From RGIG1918 sp964570895 (GTDB lineage Bacteria; Cyanobacteriota; Vampirovibrionia; Gastranaerophilales; Gastranaerophilaceae), in NCBI GenBank assembly GCA_964570895.1, contig CAZMZD010000001.1:310001-374000 (forward strand): a stretch of 64,000 nt of DNA, written 5' to 3'. Positions 9,560 to 18,769 of this stretch are shown piece after piece. Both the position numbers and the translations under genes were made by a program. Position 1 is the first letter of the stretch; the number at the start of each line of letters is the position of its first letter. The notes below the pieces were generated by a model, which was not told where the DNA came from, ran no database searches, and worked only from the letters and a program-made list of their open reading frames with translations.

Positions 9560-9592
9560 AAATTGCTATTTTGTAACAAAATGTGGCAATTT
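9560..9592 (-). terminator. hairpin between the two GH13 genes (partial terminator)
   Basis: AAATTGC (9560-9566) pairs with GCAATTT (9586-9592), with a second inner stem ATTTTG/CAAAAT. On the minus strand a T-rich stretch follows. The hairpin abuts the stop codon of the upstream GH13 gene, so it may reduce read-through into the giant GH13 gene. Confidence 0.5.
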
Positions 9593-11348
9593 ACATTTTT
9601 TGTTTATAAACTTTCAACCCTGATTTTTCAATTTTTGGAGTGTCAATTTCAAAAACTTGAGCTCTTGCGGTTCCAAGTTCGACCTTCAAAGCGTCGTCTT
9701 CAGGTGCAACATAGCTTGGTTCGCCGCATTTTGGAAGCAAATTAACAAACTTTTGATTTTCGCTTAACCCAGGAATTTCAACCGTTCCTGAAGTTTTGCC
9801 GTTAACGTCTCTATTTACAATTGTAACAAGAGTTTTACCGTTTAGATGTCTTGCGAACGCAATAATTTTATTATTTGAAGTTTTTAAAGGAATATATGAA
9901 CCTTTATTGATAACATCGCTAAATTCACCTGTTTTTAGAGCCATTGAAGCCTTGATAAATTCGCCAATTTCCGGATTATTGCCACCAGGTTTTCTTGAGT
10001 TATTGAAAATATCAAGTTTACCTTCATGAACAAACAATTTGTTAGAATCTGTGTATGATTTACCGTTTGGAACTTCGCCATTAGCATATTTATATAGATA
10101 ATAGTCGCCGGATTGTATACCATCAACAAAATACGGACACATTTGAGGCAATGTTGCTTGAAGCCCTGTTGTCATCATAACATAAGGCGCACCACCGTTA
10201 AACATTGGGCTCTTATCGTCATGGGTTGCAAAAGAACCTATGAGAGAATTCGGCCTTCCGTTTTTATTACTTGTTTCGATATTTTCAATTACATATTTAT
10301 GCACATCGTCAGCTTTTAGCCAATCATTAAAAATGTGCCATTGACCGTAGTATGAGTCAAAACCTGCTTTAATAAGGTCATTTGGTCTGTCTTTTGGCAT
10401 GTTGATTTGAGGTGAAGCATCTTCGTATGTGTATGTTTCAGCAAGCCAAGCGAATTCAGGGTCTTTAGCTCTTGAATACGGAATTATAACATTCCAGAAT
10501 TCAACCGGTTTCGCTCTTGCAACGTCTGATCTGATACCATCTACGCCAAGATCTATGCACATATCAACATAATCTTTGTGCATTCTGAGCACTTCTTCAT
10601 TTAATTTTGAATGAGTTTCATCTTCCCAAGGGGCAAGCATTTTGATATCTTCCCAGCCGCCAGGGGTTTTGTATTCGCCATTTTTTTCTCTTGCTGTAAT
10701 TTCAGGTCTTCTTTCGGCAAGATCTAAAGAAGCACAACTTGGCAAGTCTAACATAACTTTAATGTTTCTTTTATGGCATTCATCGATAAAATATTTAAAT
10801 TGTTCTTTGGCGCTTCTTGGGTCATTAGGGTCCCTTAAGCTTGGGTCGATTTCAAGAAAATCAGCAGGTGAATATAAAGAGCCAGCAGTGCCTTTTGCGC
10901 CAACTTTTCCGGGGGTGTGAACAGGAAGAACATGAAGAGTGTTAATTCCCATATCTTTAATTTCATCTAGTCTATCAACAGCATTTATGAAGTTTCCTGT
11001 TACTTCATCATCAGTGATTAAATCATCGCCATTTGTGTCTTGAGCATTCATTGTTCTTGGAATAACAGCAAGGATATTTGCTTCGTTATTTCTAAACATT
11101 GTTCTTAAATTGTTTTTATATTCTATTTTTTGTGCCCCTTGGGTATTTTGAACTTTTTGCGCTTCTTGGGCACCTTGAGTGTTGTAATTTTGATGTTGAG
11201 CAAGAATCATGCGAGATAGCATTGGGCTATAGTTTGCATTAATTTGAGGTGCTTGAACTTCTTGTTGCACCATCGGTGCAACTTCAGGCGCAGTTTCAAC
11301 TTTTTGCTTTAGAATGGGGCTTATTATATTGTTGTTAATTTTTTGCAT
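9591..11348 (-). CDS. GH13 alpha-amylase-family enzyme
   Basis: The 585-residue protein has a GH13 barrel: DTNGDDLITDDE then IKDMGINTLHVLPVH at the start, region I VMLDLPSCA (Asp201), region II GIRSDVARA (Asp275, nucleophile), region III WLAETY (Glu304, acid/base) and region IV FATHDDK (Asp377). A beta-rich C-terminal domain follows. Region I lacks the usual Asn-His pair. The N-terminal ~90 residues are a Gln/Ala-rich linker with a repeated NTQGAQ unit. The ATG at 11348 has an AAAGGGG ribosome site; the frame extends upstream to 11417 inside the previous gene. It overlaps that gene by 14 bases, which indicates coupling. No signal peptide is seen, so a cytosolic glucan substrate is likely. Confidence 0.88.
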   Translation of the reverse strand: MQKINNNIISPILKQKVETAPEVAPMVQQEVQAPQINANYSPMLSRMILAQHQNYNTQGAQEAQKVQNTQGAQKIEYKNNLRTMFRNNEANILAVIPRTMNAQDTNGDDLITDDEVTGNFINAVDRLDEIKDMGINTLHVLPVHTPGKVGAKGTAGSLYSPADFLEIDPSLRDPNDPRSAKEQFKYFIDECHKRNIKVMLDLPSCASLDLAERRPEITAREKNGEYKTPGGWEDIKMLAPWEDETHSKLNEEVLRMHKDYVDMCIDLGVDGIRSDVARAKPVEFWNVIIPYSRAKDPEFAWLAETYTYEDASPQINMPKDRPNDLIKAGFDSYYGQWHIFNDWLKADDVHKYVIENIETSNKNGRPNSLIGSFATHDDKSPMFNGGAPYVMMTTGLQATLPQMCPYFVDGIQSGDYYLYKYANGEVPNGKSYTDSNKLFVHEGKLDIFNNSRKPGGNNPEIGEFIKASMALKTGEFSDVINKGSYIPLKTSNNKIIAFARHLNGKTLVTIVNRDVNGKTSGTVEIPGLSENQKFVNLLPKCGEPSYVAPEDDALKVELGTARAQVFEIDTPKIEKSGLKVYKQKM

Positions 11349-13836
11349 TTTTAACCCCTTTCTTCGCATACAATTCTTGTTCTTTATCTGTTTTTCCAAA
11401 GAACTTAATAGCACCAACAGTAACTGCAGTTAATGCAATTGCTGCAATTCCGAATGTTTTAAGCCATTTTTTGCTAATTTCATTATCTTTAACAATGGTT
11501 CTAAATCTATTTACAAGAGAATCGCCTTGAGCTTCATCAAAATGATATTTAGCTTGACCCATATCGTCGCCGAAGGCATTTTTTACCTTCTCAACCATAT
11601 TGGCTACACCCATATCTTTTATTTCATCAGTCATAGTAAACCAGCCATCGTCCGTTTTTCCTTTTTCAATACCTATGCCGATTAAGAAGCTGCGCGCCAT
11701 ATCCGGATCCATTCTCCAATTTACGCCGTAAAGACCTCTTACTTTGTCAACAATCTCTTTTGTGCCATTTTCAGCAAGTTCTGTTGCAACTTTTTCGTCC
11801 ATAGCGTCTTCAAAAATAAACTTGATTGCTTTTTTGCTGATGATTTCAGAATGTTTATTTTTTACATATTTTGCATTTGATGGTCTATTGTACAAATATT
11901 CTTTTATGGCATCAAGAATTTCATAAACATCTTGATTTGTAATTGCCTTGAATTCTTCTGCGTCAACAGTAAATGCCTTTTTGAGAGCATCCATATCTTT
12001 AAGAAGAGATAATCTTCTTTCTGTATCTGCTGCGATAATTAATTCTGCACCTTCGCATTGTTTAAAAAGTTTTGATAAACGAACGTGTTTGGTAACTCTA
12101 TCAATATATTTCTTCGTTACTTCATCGAAACATTTAGTAACATTGTCATCCGGTTCTGCGACATTTTTCAAGAATTTATCAAGAGATTCAGCGCCGTTCA
12201 TTTCAAAATATTTATCATACTCTGTATCTAACTTTTTCAAGGAAGTTGAAATATTTTTAACAAAATATTCAAGAGTTCCGCGCGTGCCTTCTACTTTATT
12301 TCCAATGCCTTTGTGTCTTTGTGAACCAACATTTGTGGCAAGTTTTTCAAAGCTTTCATGAAGCATATTTGAATAATCAGATTTTGTGACAAATTCTTTT
12401 ATAGCTTCGTAGTCAGGATTGATTTGACGTATGAATTCTTTATTGAATTCTTCGCCAACTTGCGTATAGAGGGACTCTTTGTGGTTTCCTGCGATAGCGT
12501 CTGCAAAATTTGCCAATATACGCACTTGGGCACGTTTTTCTCTTTGGATATCATAGATGGTTTTAATACCCTTGCTGGCCTCATCCATTCTTAAAGATTT
12601 GCGCAATTCTTTGAACATACTGTCGTGATCTTGGGTGTTTCTTATTTCGTTCAATATTTTTCCAGCTTTATCCGAATCAAAGCCTTGCTCTTTCAACAAA
12701 TCAGTCGCTTTAAAGTTAACGGCGGTTTTGTTGCGCCCTTTGAATTCTTCTACGCATTTTTTAAGTTCTTCAAATCTTTCAGGGCTTAAAAGTTCTTTCA
12801 TTTTTGTAAGTATTTGATTGTTGTATAAAGTGTCTGTATCAAAAGAATTGTAAAGATTGTTGGCAAGTCGATTTCTTGCACCATTTAATTCCGCTTTAAC
12901 CACGTGGGCTGATATATTTTTATCTTTTGAAAGTTCTTCAATAGGATCGAGATATTTTGTAAGTTCTGTTAGCACTTCACTATCTATATCTCTATCCTTA
13001 AAACCTTTAAGGGCATTTAAGAAATCTTGCTTATTGAAACTGTCAAACAATTTGTTAGCAACCATTTTATCAACAGAGCTGTCCATGTTTACAACTTTGT
13101 TTGCAGCTTTTTTAATATTTCTGTTTACAAGGAATTTTTCAACAGGATTTTCAGCAGCACGACAAACAAGGGCTGTGATAAGCGGAGTTGCAAACCCTGA
13201 AGTCAAAAGTATCCAAGTGTTACCTTGAAGAGCAACTTTTTGCATTTTTCTCTTAGTGAATTCTTCTCTGTCAGGCAAATCTTTTGGAATACCCATATGA
13301 TCTGCTACTTTATTAATTTTTTCTTTACTCCACAAATCCCAAGGTAAGTATTGGTTATCGCCAAAGAATTTCTTTCTTCTTCCTTGAGAATCAACATAAT
13401 CTTGTTGAATATTAAAACCAAATTTCTTTTCCATTGGTTTTGCAACGGTAAGTTTTGGCCAAACAGCCATTGTTGTTAAAAATGCGCCACCGCCAATAAA
13501 TTCCATTGCTTTTTTCTTGGCGGTGCCTCTTTTAAGGGCAAGATAAGAAGCAATTGCAAGTGCACCGATTTTTAAGCCTAAATCATTGATTTTGCCTAAA
13601 GCATGGTCATTTGATTTACCTGTTATAATTGCCTTACCTGTGTTTTTAATATCTTTTCCAAAATATGCAACATCTTGAACAACATTTTTAGCAATGTTAT
13701 TTCTTTCAAGAAGATAACCTTTTGGAGTTTCCGGTTTTTTCTTGTCTTTTTGGTGCGTCAAAGCTTCAAACAAATTGTTTTCTGCAATTTTGTTTCTATC
13801 TGTTAATATTGGATTATTGTTAGTTGCATTTATCAT
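11335..13836 (-). CDS. large unrecognised membrane protein in the GH13 operon
   Basis: I do not recognise this 833-residue protein. Hydrophobic segments occur at about residues 88-103, 113-128 and 206-227, and a single one near the C-terminus (about 795-815, IAAIALTAVTVGAIKFF) is followed by a lysine-rich tail. The ~550 residues between are charged and helical, with no catalytic motif that I can name. It begins five bases after the 395-residue gene and overlaps the following GH13 gene by 14 bases. This places it firmly in the same transcript as two glucan-active enzymes. A scaffold or membrane platform for them is a guess from position and topology. Confidence 0.8.
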   Translation of the reverse strand: MINATNNNPILTDRNKIAENNLFEALTHQKDKKKPETPKGYLLERNNIAKNVVQDVAYFGKDIKNTGKAIITGKSNDHALGKINDLGLKIGALAIASYLALKRGTAKKKAMEFIGGGAFLTTMAVWPKLTVAKPMEKKFGFNIQQDYVDSQGRRKKFFGDNQYLPWDLWSKEKINKVADHMGIPKDLPDREEFTKRKMQKVALQGNTWILLTSGFATPLITALVCRAAENPVEKFLVNRNIKKAANKVVNMDSSVDKMVANKLFDSFNKQDFLNALKGFKDRDIDSEVLTELTKYLDPIEELSKDKNISAHVVKAELNGARNRLANNLYNSFDTDTLYNNQILTKMKELLSPERFEELKKCVEEFKGRNKTAVNFKATDLLKEQGFDSDKAGKILNEIRNTQDHDSMFKELRKSLRMDEASKGIKTIYDIQREKRAQVRILANFADAIAGNHKESLYTQVGEEFNKEFIRQINPDYEAIKEFVTKSDYSNMLHESFEKLATNVGSQRHKGIGNKVEGTRGTLEYFVKNISTSLKKLDTEYDKYFEMNGAESLDKFLKNVAEPDDNVTKCFDEVTKKYIDRVTKHVRLSKLFKQCEGAELIIAADTERRLSLLKDMDALKKAFTVDAEEFKAITNQDVYEILDAIKEYLYNRPSNAKYVKNKHSEIISKKAIKFIFEDAMDEKVATELAENGTKEIVDKVRGLYGVNWRMDPDMARSFLIGIGIEKGKTDDGWFTMTDEIKDMGVANMVEKVKNAFGDDMGQAKYHFDEAQGDSLVNRFRTIVKDNEISKKWLKTFGIAAIALTAVTVGAIKFFGKTDKEQELYAKKGVKNAKN

Positions 13837-13841
13837 TTGTT

Positions 13842-15029
13842 TTATACTTCCACACAGTTCTTACTATTTTTATCTATGAATTCTGCTTTTTGTTCTTTTG
13901 CCTTTTTGAAGCCCATTTTTGCGTTTACAATACCAAATAATGTAGTTCCTGCTGCAAGTGCTGTGAGCCCGTATGCTGCAATTTTACCAAGTTTTGCGTA
14001 TTTAAACGTTTTATCTCTGAGTTCATGTGCTCCTTTACCGCTGTAAAATTCTTTTGTTGCCGCCTTAAATGTAGCCCACGCGTCAGGAATTAAGCATTTA
14101 AGATCATTAGCGTACTTAGACCATATTTGTTTGATGTGACGATTTACATCTATTTTTGTACTCAAGGCATCCTTATTCAATAAAAACGTAGCGGTTGAAG
14201 AAATTGCCTTAATAAGACCTGTTCGCGTGCTTCTGAACGAGTAAAAAGCGTCTTGATTGCCGATGGCTACGCCGATTGCGGCCCATAAATATTTCGCAAC
14301 ATTTTCTGTTGATCTTGCTTTTGAAACAACTTCTCTAATTTTTGGTTGAACAACTTGGTCAGGTGCTGCAAGTTTTTCTTTGTAGCCCATTTTTTCAGCC
14401 AAGCCATCGTAATATTCATATCTGTTGCCGTTTTTAGCACCTTGTTTTTCAAGCAAATCCCATCTTGGGAAGTCAACACTTTCAAATACTTTGTGGAATT
14501 CTTCAGCGCTTAAATCTTTGTCGCCTGCAAAATCAGGGACTTCTGAAATGTATGCTTTATAAGGCATGGACATATCAATGCCTGTTGCAAGTTTAACACC
14601 TGTTTGTGTGAGCTTTGAACCAAACCATTTGCCAAGTGCGTATAAAACAACAGCGGCAGCCATTTTGTTGCCTGCGCCTTTTGCGTCCAAGTTTTTAATT
14701 TTGCCGTTTTTTGTAAAAGCATTATATAAAGTGATGAGCATTGCTGAACCAGCAACAAAAGGAATTGCACCCATCGCTAAATATTCGTAAAAATTACCGT
14801 TCGGAGTTCCCTTTAAGCCTTTTTTCGTATAAGTCATATTGGCTTTAAGAAACTTATCTGTGCCCGTTTTAAGCCCTGTAATTACGGGCGTATTTTTAAT
14901 AATATGGGCATCATCGTAATAATCCTTCTCCCTCTTAGTGTTCGAAGTTTCGTAATGTTGGTTTTTATTATCTGCGTATTTTATACCGTCAATTCTTGGC
15001 ATTGGCACTCCATGAGAAATCTCTGTCAT
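13842..15029 (-). CDS. unrecognised membrane protein, first gene of the GH13 operon
   Basis: This 395-residue protein has hydrophobic stretches at about residues 83-104, 120-140 and 345-370 (AAYGLTALAAGTTLFGIV), separated by a soluble charged middle. No family is recognised. Its general layout, with N-terminal hydrophobic segments, a long soluble region and a C-terminal hydrophobic segment near a basic tail, echoes the next gene, so the two may be distant relatives. The ATG at 15029 starts a minus-strand run of four genes that ends with the giant GH13. No convincing promoter was identified in the 97-base divergent gap. Confidence 0.75.
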   Translation of the reverse strand: MTEISHGVPMPRIDGIKYADNKNQHYETSNTKREKDYYDDAHIIKNTPVITGLKTGTDKFLKANMTYTKKGLKGTPNGNFYEYLAMGAIPFVAGSAMLITLYNAFTKNGKIKNLDAKGAGNKMAAAVVLYALGKWFGSKLTQTGVKLATGIDMSMPYKAYISEVPDFAGDKDLSAEEFHKVFESVDFPRWDLLEKQGAKNGNRYEYYDGLAEKMGYKEKLAAPDQVVQPKIREVVSKARSTENVAKYLWAAIGVAIGNQDAFYSFRSTRTGLIKAISSTATFLLNKDALSTKIDVNRHIKQIWSKYANDLKCLIPDAWATFKAATKEFYSGKGAHELRDKTFKYAKLGKIAAYGLTALAAGTTLFGIVNAKMGFKKAKEQKAEFIDKNSKNCVEV

Positions 15030-15114
15030 GTTAAAACAGGTGAATTATTTTTTTTGCCGTTTTGTTAAGAAATGTAAATATAAATTTTTACTTTTCCTAT
15101 TTATTAAAACCTTG

Positions 15115-15120
15115 TAGAAT
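15115..15120 (+). promoter_or_regulatory. -10 box giving a predicted leaderless mRNA
   Basis: TAGAAT lies exactly six bases before the ATG at 15127 and no SD is present. Transcription would start at or next to the A of the ATG. No clear -35 is visible. Confidence 0.5.
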
Positions 15121-15126
15121 ATTATT

Positions 15127-17358
15127 ATGAACAATTTTTTAAATATTTTCAACTTAAATTTAATTCCGGATTTTCAAAACATATTAAAAAGTTCCGGACA
15201 AGTTATAGATATTTTTGGATTTTCAACAACAAATAAAGAAATGTTGGTTAAATCTTGCGTTAAAAGAAATAAAGAAGATTGCTTTGTTTTTGCCTTGAAT
15301 TGCTTTTCGCACACAACAATAAACGACATTTTATTAAACCTTTATGACGACTTTAGAACATATATTCAAAATAATAATTTTACGTTCAAGAAAAGTTTAA
15401 AAGAAAATTTTTCAGAAAAAATTTTAGAATATTTTTCGCATGCGGATTTTAAATCCGTAATAATTCTTAAAGATTTTGACGATATTTCAAATCAAAATCA
15501 AATCATAGATTTTCTGCAAATTTTATCAAAACTTTCAAATGTCCAGCTTGTTTTAATCACTAAAAACAGGCTCTTTACAGAGTTAAGTGTCACAGGCTAC
15601 ATTCAAGCTGACGAGTTTACGGAATTATATATAAAAGAAAAAACCACTTCTTTCACAGAAGAGCTTCCAAAAGAAGATGTGGAATTTCTTTATAAATCTT
15701 ATGCGCAAAGCCCGGAGTATTTTGACAGCTTGCTTTATTATCACTCTGTTTCAGGGGTTGCATATAAAAAACTGATTGAAGAATATAAAAACAAAGAAGG
15801 GAAGCCAACATTTAGCGAATATATTGTTAATAGAATTTTTCATTTAGTGCTTGCGCCATATCAGGAAGAGCTAAACAAACTTGCTATGCTTCCTTGCAGC
15901 GTTTCTTATAAATTTTTAGAAACATATAATTTAATTTCAACTGAAGCGCTTGATTATTTAATTGAAAAATTTATAGTTTTAAATTCGTCTGATGAATATT
16001 TTTTGCCTGAAATGTTTTCTAAATATCTAAAAGAAAAACTTAGCTATAAAGAAAAAACGGAACTTTATTCCGTGATTTTGGAAATACTTGAAGAGGAACT
16101 TGCAAAAAGCCCAAAGCATAGGCTAATTAGGCTATCAAGAGAAACTATAAGAAAAATTATTGAAGATATTAAACATGTTTCAACTCCACATGTTGCAGCA
16201 GGGATGAAAATAAATTCAAATTATTCATACCTTGGGCTTGAAGCACAAAAAATCACAAAAAAACAAGACGCAAAAAAGGGCGGAATGTTCGCCTCTGCCG
16301 CGAAGGACGAGCCGGAAGACACTGAGGAAAGTGTAAATATTAAAGACGTGCTAATTGGCGCACAAAAAAATGCGGAAAAATTCCATTACGACCACGCAAT
16401 TGCGGCACTAAAAGATATTTACAGCGAAATAACAGATAAAAACGACATTCAACGAGCAAACAGCATACTTGCTACATCTTGTGAAAAAATGGGAAACAAG
16501 GCAGAAGCAATTAAATATTTAAAAGAAAATTTAAAATTTGAAAAAAAGTTAAATTCAAATGCAAAATACAAAACAATGTTAAAAATCGGGCAAATAGCAA
16601 AAAGTTCTTTTGATAATAAAAGCGCAAAAGAGGCTTATGAGGAAATATCAAAAGACACTAAAGCGCCCGTCACTGCAAGGTTTATATCACGTTTTCATTT
16701 GTTCGATATATATGAGCTCGAAGGTGCAGAAATTAATCTGCTTGAAAAATATTTAGAACTGTACACAGAAATTAAAAATAGCAAATATTCAGAAGATTTT
16801 AGCTCTCGCTGTGCGTATAAAATTGCAACTTTGTATGATAACGCAGGAGAAGTTGAAAACGCGCAAAGATATTATGAAGTGGCAATTAATTCTGCAAGAG
16901 AAGGAAAAGACACAAACTACGCAGGGTATTCCTGCCTTGCGCTTGCAGACATTTTTGAACTTAAAGGCGAAGATGTAAAATCTAAATTTTATTTGGCGCA
17001 AGCTATCGGGAAATTAAGAGAGTCTAAAAATTATGACGAATTATTTGAAATATACAGAAAATTGGCGAAATATTTTGAATATCGAAACAAAGAAAAAACG
17101 TTTGAGTATTTGACGCTTGCGCTTGAAGCTTCAAAAAACACCCATAACTCTTTCAAAGAAACACTTGCACTTGTTGATATGGGGGATTATTACTATAATT
17201 CAGGCGCAAACAGCATGGCACTTCAGAATTTTCTTGAAGCAAAAAAAATGCTTGGGGCGGAAGACGATACAAACGCAGAAAAAATTAATTCACGGATTGA
17301 AGATATGCAACACAAAATGTTGCCGGATGAATTTGCGGCTGTCATTTCAGAGAGCTAA
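15127..17358 (+). CDS. TPR protein with degenerate ATPase-like N-terminal domain
   Basis: The 743-residue protein has two parts. Residues ~1-350 resemble an AAA/STAND-type NTPase in order only: a GFSTTNKEML stretch sits where a P-loop would be but lacks the Gly-Lys-Ser/Thr core, SVIILKDFDD resembles Walker B, and VQLVLITKNR resembles a sensor strand. A charged linker (~390-410) leads to a C-terminal array of TPR-like helical pairs (about 420-735) that end in an acidic tail. It is probably a protein-binding scaffold or regulator without ATPase activity. It precedes rsmG by 21 bases on the same strand. The identification rests on fold-like patterns, not on a named family. Confidence 0.7.
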   Translation: MNNFLNIFNLNLIPDFQNILKSSGQVIDIFGFSTTNKEMLVKSCVKRNKEDCFVFALNCFSHTTINDILLNLYDDFRTYIQNNNFTFKKSLKENFSEKILEYFSHADFKSVIILKDFDDISNQNQIIDFLQILSKLSNVQLVLITKNRLFTELSVTGYIQADEFTELYIKEKTTSFTEELPKEDVEFLYKSYAQSPEYFDSLLYYHSVSGVAYKKLIEEYKNKEGKPTFSEYIVNRIFHLVLAPYQEELNKLAMLPCSVSYKFLETYNLISTEALDYLIEKFIVLNSSDEYFLPEMFSKYLKEKLSYKEKTELYSVILEILEEELAKSPKHRLIRLSRETIRKIIEDIKHVSTPHVAAGMKINSNYSYLGLEAQKITKKQDAKKGGMFASAAKDEPEDTEESVNIKDVLIGAQKNAEKFHYDHAIAALKDIYSEITDKNDIQRANSILATSCEKMGNKAEAIKYLKENLKFEKKLNSNAKYKTMLKIGQIAKSSFDNKSAKEAYEEISKDTKAPVTARFISRFHLFDIYELEGAEINLLEKYLELYTEIKNSKYSEDFSSRCAYKIATLYDNAGEVENAQRYYEVAINSAREGKDTNYAGYSCLALADIFELKGEDVKSKFYLAQAIGKLRESKNYDELFEIYRKLAKYFEYRNKEKTFEYLTLALEASKNTHNSFKETLALVDMGDYYYNSGANSMALQNFLEAKKMLGAEDDTNAEKINSRIEDMQHKMLPDEFAAVISES

Positions 17359-17379
17359 ATTTTATGCTTAAATAAAACT

Positions 17380-18027
17380 ATGAAAAAAGAACAATTTGAA
17401 CACTTAAAAAAATATTTTAATATAGATTTAACTGACGAAAATTTTGAAAAATTGTCTTTATTTTTTGACGAATTTCAAAAATACTCGTCTGTCACAAATT
17501 TAATGAGCAAGGGCGATTTAGCGGTTTTGTTTGAAAAGCATATTTTTGATTCGTTTGGAATTTTGAAATGTTCAAATTTTAACCCGAGAGCAAATATAAA
17601 AGTGCTTGATGTTGGCACAGGGGGCGGGCTTCCCGCAATTCCGCTTGCAATTTGTTTTCCTGATTTAAAAATTTACGCGCTTGATAGCGTTTCAAGAAAA
17701 ATTAATTTTATAAATGAGTTTATAAAAACTGCGGAGCTTGAAAACCTTGAAGCAATTTGGGCAAGAGCTGAAAATTTAGCGCCGCTTGGGGTGGATTTAA
17801 TTATTTCACGCGCAGTCGGAACAATGAAATATATTGTTAAAAATTCAAAAAAACATTTGAATTCGGGCGGGAAATTTATATTTTACAAAGGAACAAAAGA
17901 AGTTTTTGAAAAAGAAATACATGAACTTCAAACATCAAATAAAAAATTTGCAAAAATTGAGCCTAAAATATATTCTTACGAACTTCCAACAAAAGAGCAA
18001 CATCAAAGGCATATTATAGAATTTTAG
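17380..18027 (+). CDS. rsmG: 16S rRNA (guanine527-N7) methyltransferase
   Basis: The 215-residue product matches RsmG (GidB). It has FEKHIFDSFG, the SAM-binding VLDVGTGGGLPAIPLA loop, YALDSVSRKINF, an SRAVG motif and a late FYKGTK. It methylates G527 in the 530 loop of 16S rRNA. The ATG at 17380 has no SD; an extended -10 like sequence (TGcTTAAAT, 17365-17373) ends six bases upstream, so it may also be made from a leaderless transcript. The last base of its TAG stop is the first base of the 13-bp tandem array that follows. Alternatively it is read from the upstream TPR gene. Confidence 0.95.
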   Translation: MKKEQFEHLKKYFNIDLTDENFEKLSLFFDEFQKYSSVTNLMSKGDLAVLFEKHIFDSFGILKCSNFNPRANIKVLDVGTGGGLPAIPLAICFPDLKIYALDSVSRKINFINEFIKTAELENLEAIWARAENLAPLGVDLIISRAVGTMKYIVKNSKKHLNSGGKFIFYKGTKEVFEKEIHELQTSNKKFAKIEPKIYSYELPTKEQHQRHIIEF

Positions 18028-18169
18028 CGCAGGGTTGTGGCGCAGGGCTATGGCGCAGGGCTGTGGCGCAGGGCTGTGGCGCAGGGCTATGGCGCAGGGC
18101 TGTGGCGCAGGGCTGTGGCGCAGAGTTGTGGCGCAGAGTTGTGGCACAGGGCTATAGTTACAGAGTTGC
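18027..18169. repeat. 13-bp minisatellite, 11 units
   Basis: Eleven head-to-tail units with consensus GCGCAGGGCTGTG run from the last base of the rsmG stop codon to 18169. Units 2-7 differ only at one G/A position. Units 8-11 decay progressively (GCGCAGAGTTGTG, GCACAGGGCTATA, GTTACAGAGTTGC). The array is far more GC-rich than its surroundings. Open frames crossing it on both strands are products of the repeat. Confidence 0.95.
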
Positions 18170-18200
18170 CGCACAAAAGCGACACATGGGATTATAAGAA

Positions 18201-18229
18201 GCGCCTCTTGCAAAAGCTTGAAGAGGCGC
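18201..18229. terminator. stem-loop between convergent rsmG and rpiB
   Basis: GCGCCTCTT (18201-18209) pairs perfectly with AAGAGGCGC (18221-18229). No T-run follows on the plus strand; a short TTCTT follows on the minus strand. It probably acts as the terminator of rpiB and perhaps of rsmG. Confidence 0.5.
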
Positions 18230-18265
18230 ATTTAAGTCCAAGAGAAGAACATTTATCGGACTTAA

Positions 18266-18706
18266 TTATTCGAACATATCAATTCGTTTTTGGTGCCTGC
18301 CGCCTTCGTATTTAGCGTTTAAAAAAGCGGAAACAATTTCAAAGGCAAGCTCTTCGCCAAGCACCCTTTCGCCAAGGGTTAAAACATTTGAGTTATTGTG
18401 CGCACGAGCCATTTTTGCACTGAAAGTGTTTTCAGGAGTCACCGCGCGAATGCCTTTTATTTTATTTGCGCAAATTGACATTCCAAGCCCTGTTCCACAA
18501 ACCAAAATGCCAAAATCGACAGATTTTTCAAGAACTGCTGTGCAAACTTTTTTGGCATAAATTGGATAATCAACGCTTTCGCGCGAATTTGTGCCAAAAT
18601 CTTCAACTTGAACGCCAAGAAGAGCAAGGCGAGCTTTAATTTTCTCTTTAAGCCTGTAGCCGCCGTGGTCTGACCCTAATGCAATTTTTAAATTTTTATC
18701 AACCAT
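18266..18706 (-). CDS. rpiB: ribose-5-phosphate isomerase B
   Basis: The 146-residue protein is a full-length RpiB/LacA-type isomerase: IALGSDHGGYRLKEKI at the start, DFGTNSRESVDYP, the active-site loop LVCGTGLGMSICANK with its catalytic Cys, and the RAHNNSNVLTLG motif. It interconverts ribose-5-phosphate and ribulose-5-phosphate in the non-oxidative pentose phosphate pathway, which fits with the split transketolase at 45.3-47 kb. It diverges from argS and has its own promoter (18722-18750), with a leader of about 10 bases and no strong SD. Confidence 0.95.
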   Translation of the reverse strand: MVDKNLKIALGSDHGGYRLKEKIKARLALLGVQVEDFGTNSRESVDYPIYAKKVCTAVLEKSVDFGILVCGTGLGMSICANKIKGIRAVTPENTFSAKMARAHNNSNVLTLGERVLGEELAFEIVSAFLNAKYEGGRHQKRIDMFE

Positions 18707-18721
18707 AATTTAAGCTTTATT

Positions 18722-18750
18722 ATTATATATTTTTTTTCGCAGTTAGTAAA
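18722..18750 (-). promoter_or_regulatory. sigma70-type promoter of rpiB
   Basis: On the minus strand, TTTACT (18750-18745) and TATAAT (18727-18722) are 17 bases apart. It is interleaved with the divergent argS promoter. Confidence 0.65.
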
Positions 18751-18769
18751 CATTTTTTTATTTTTAATA

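Noticed and set aside
18027..18169. Possible CRISPR-like array
   Set aside because: Units are contiguous 13-mers without spacers, and no cas genes are nearby.
18037..18315. 92-codon plus-strand and 98-codon minus-strand frames with repeated peptides over the minisatellite
   Set aside because: They are products of the 13-bp array, whose period is not a multiple of three but keeps frames open; there is no SD and no family resemblance.
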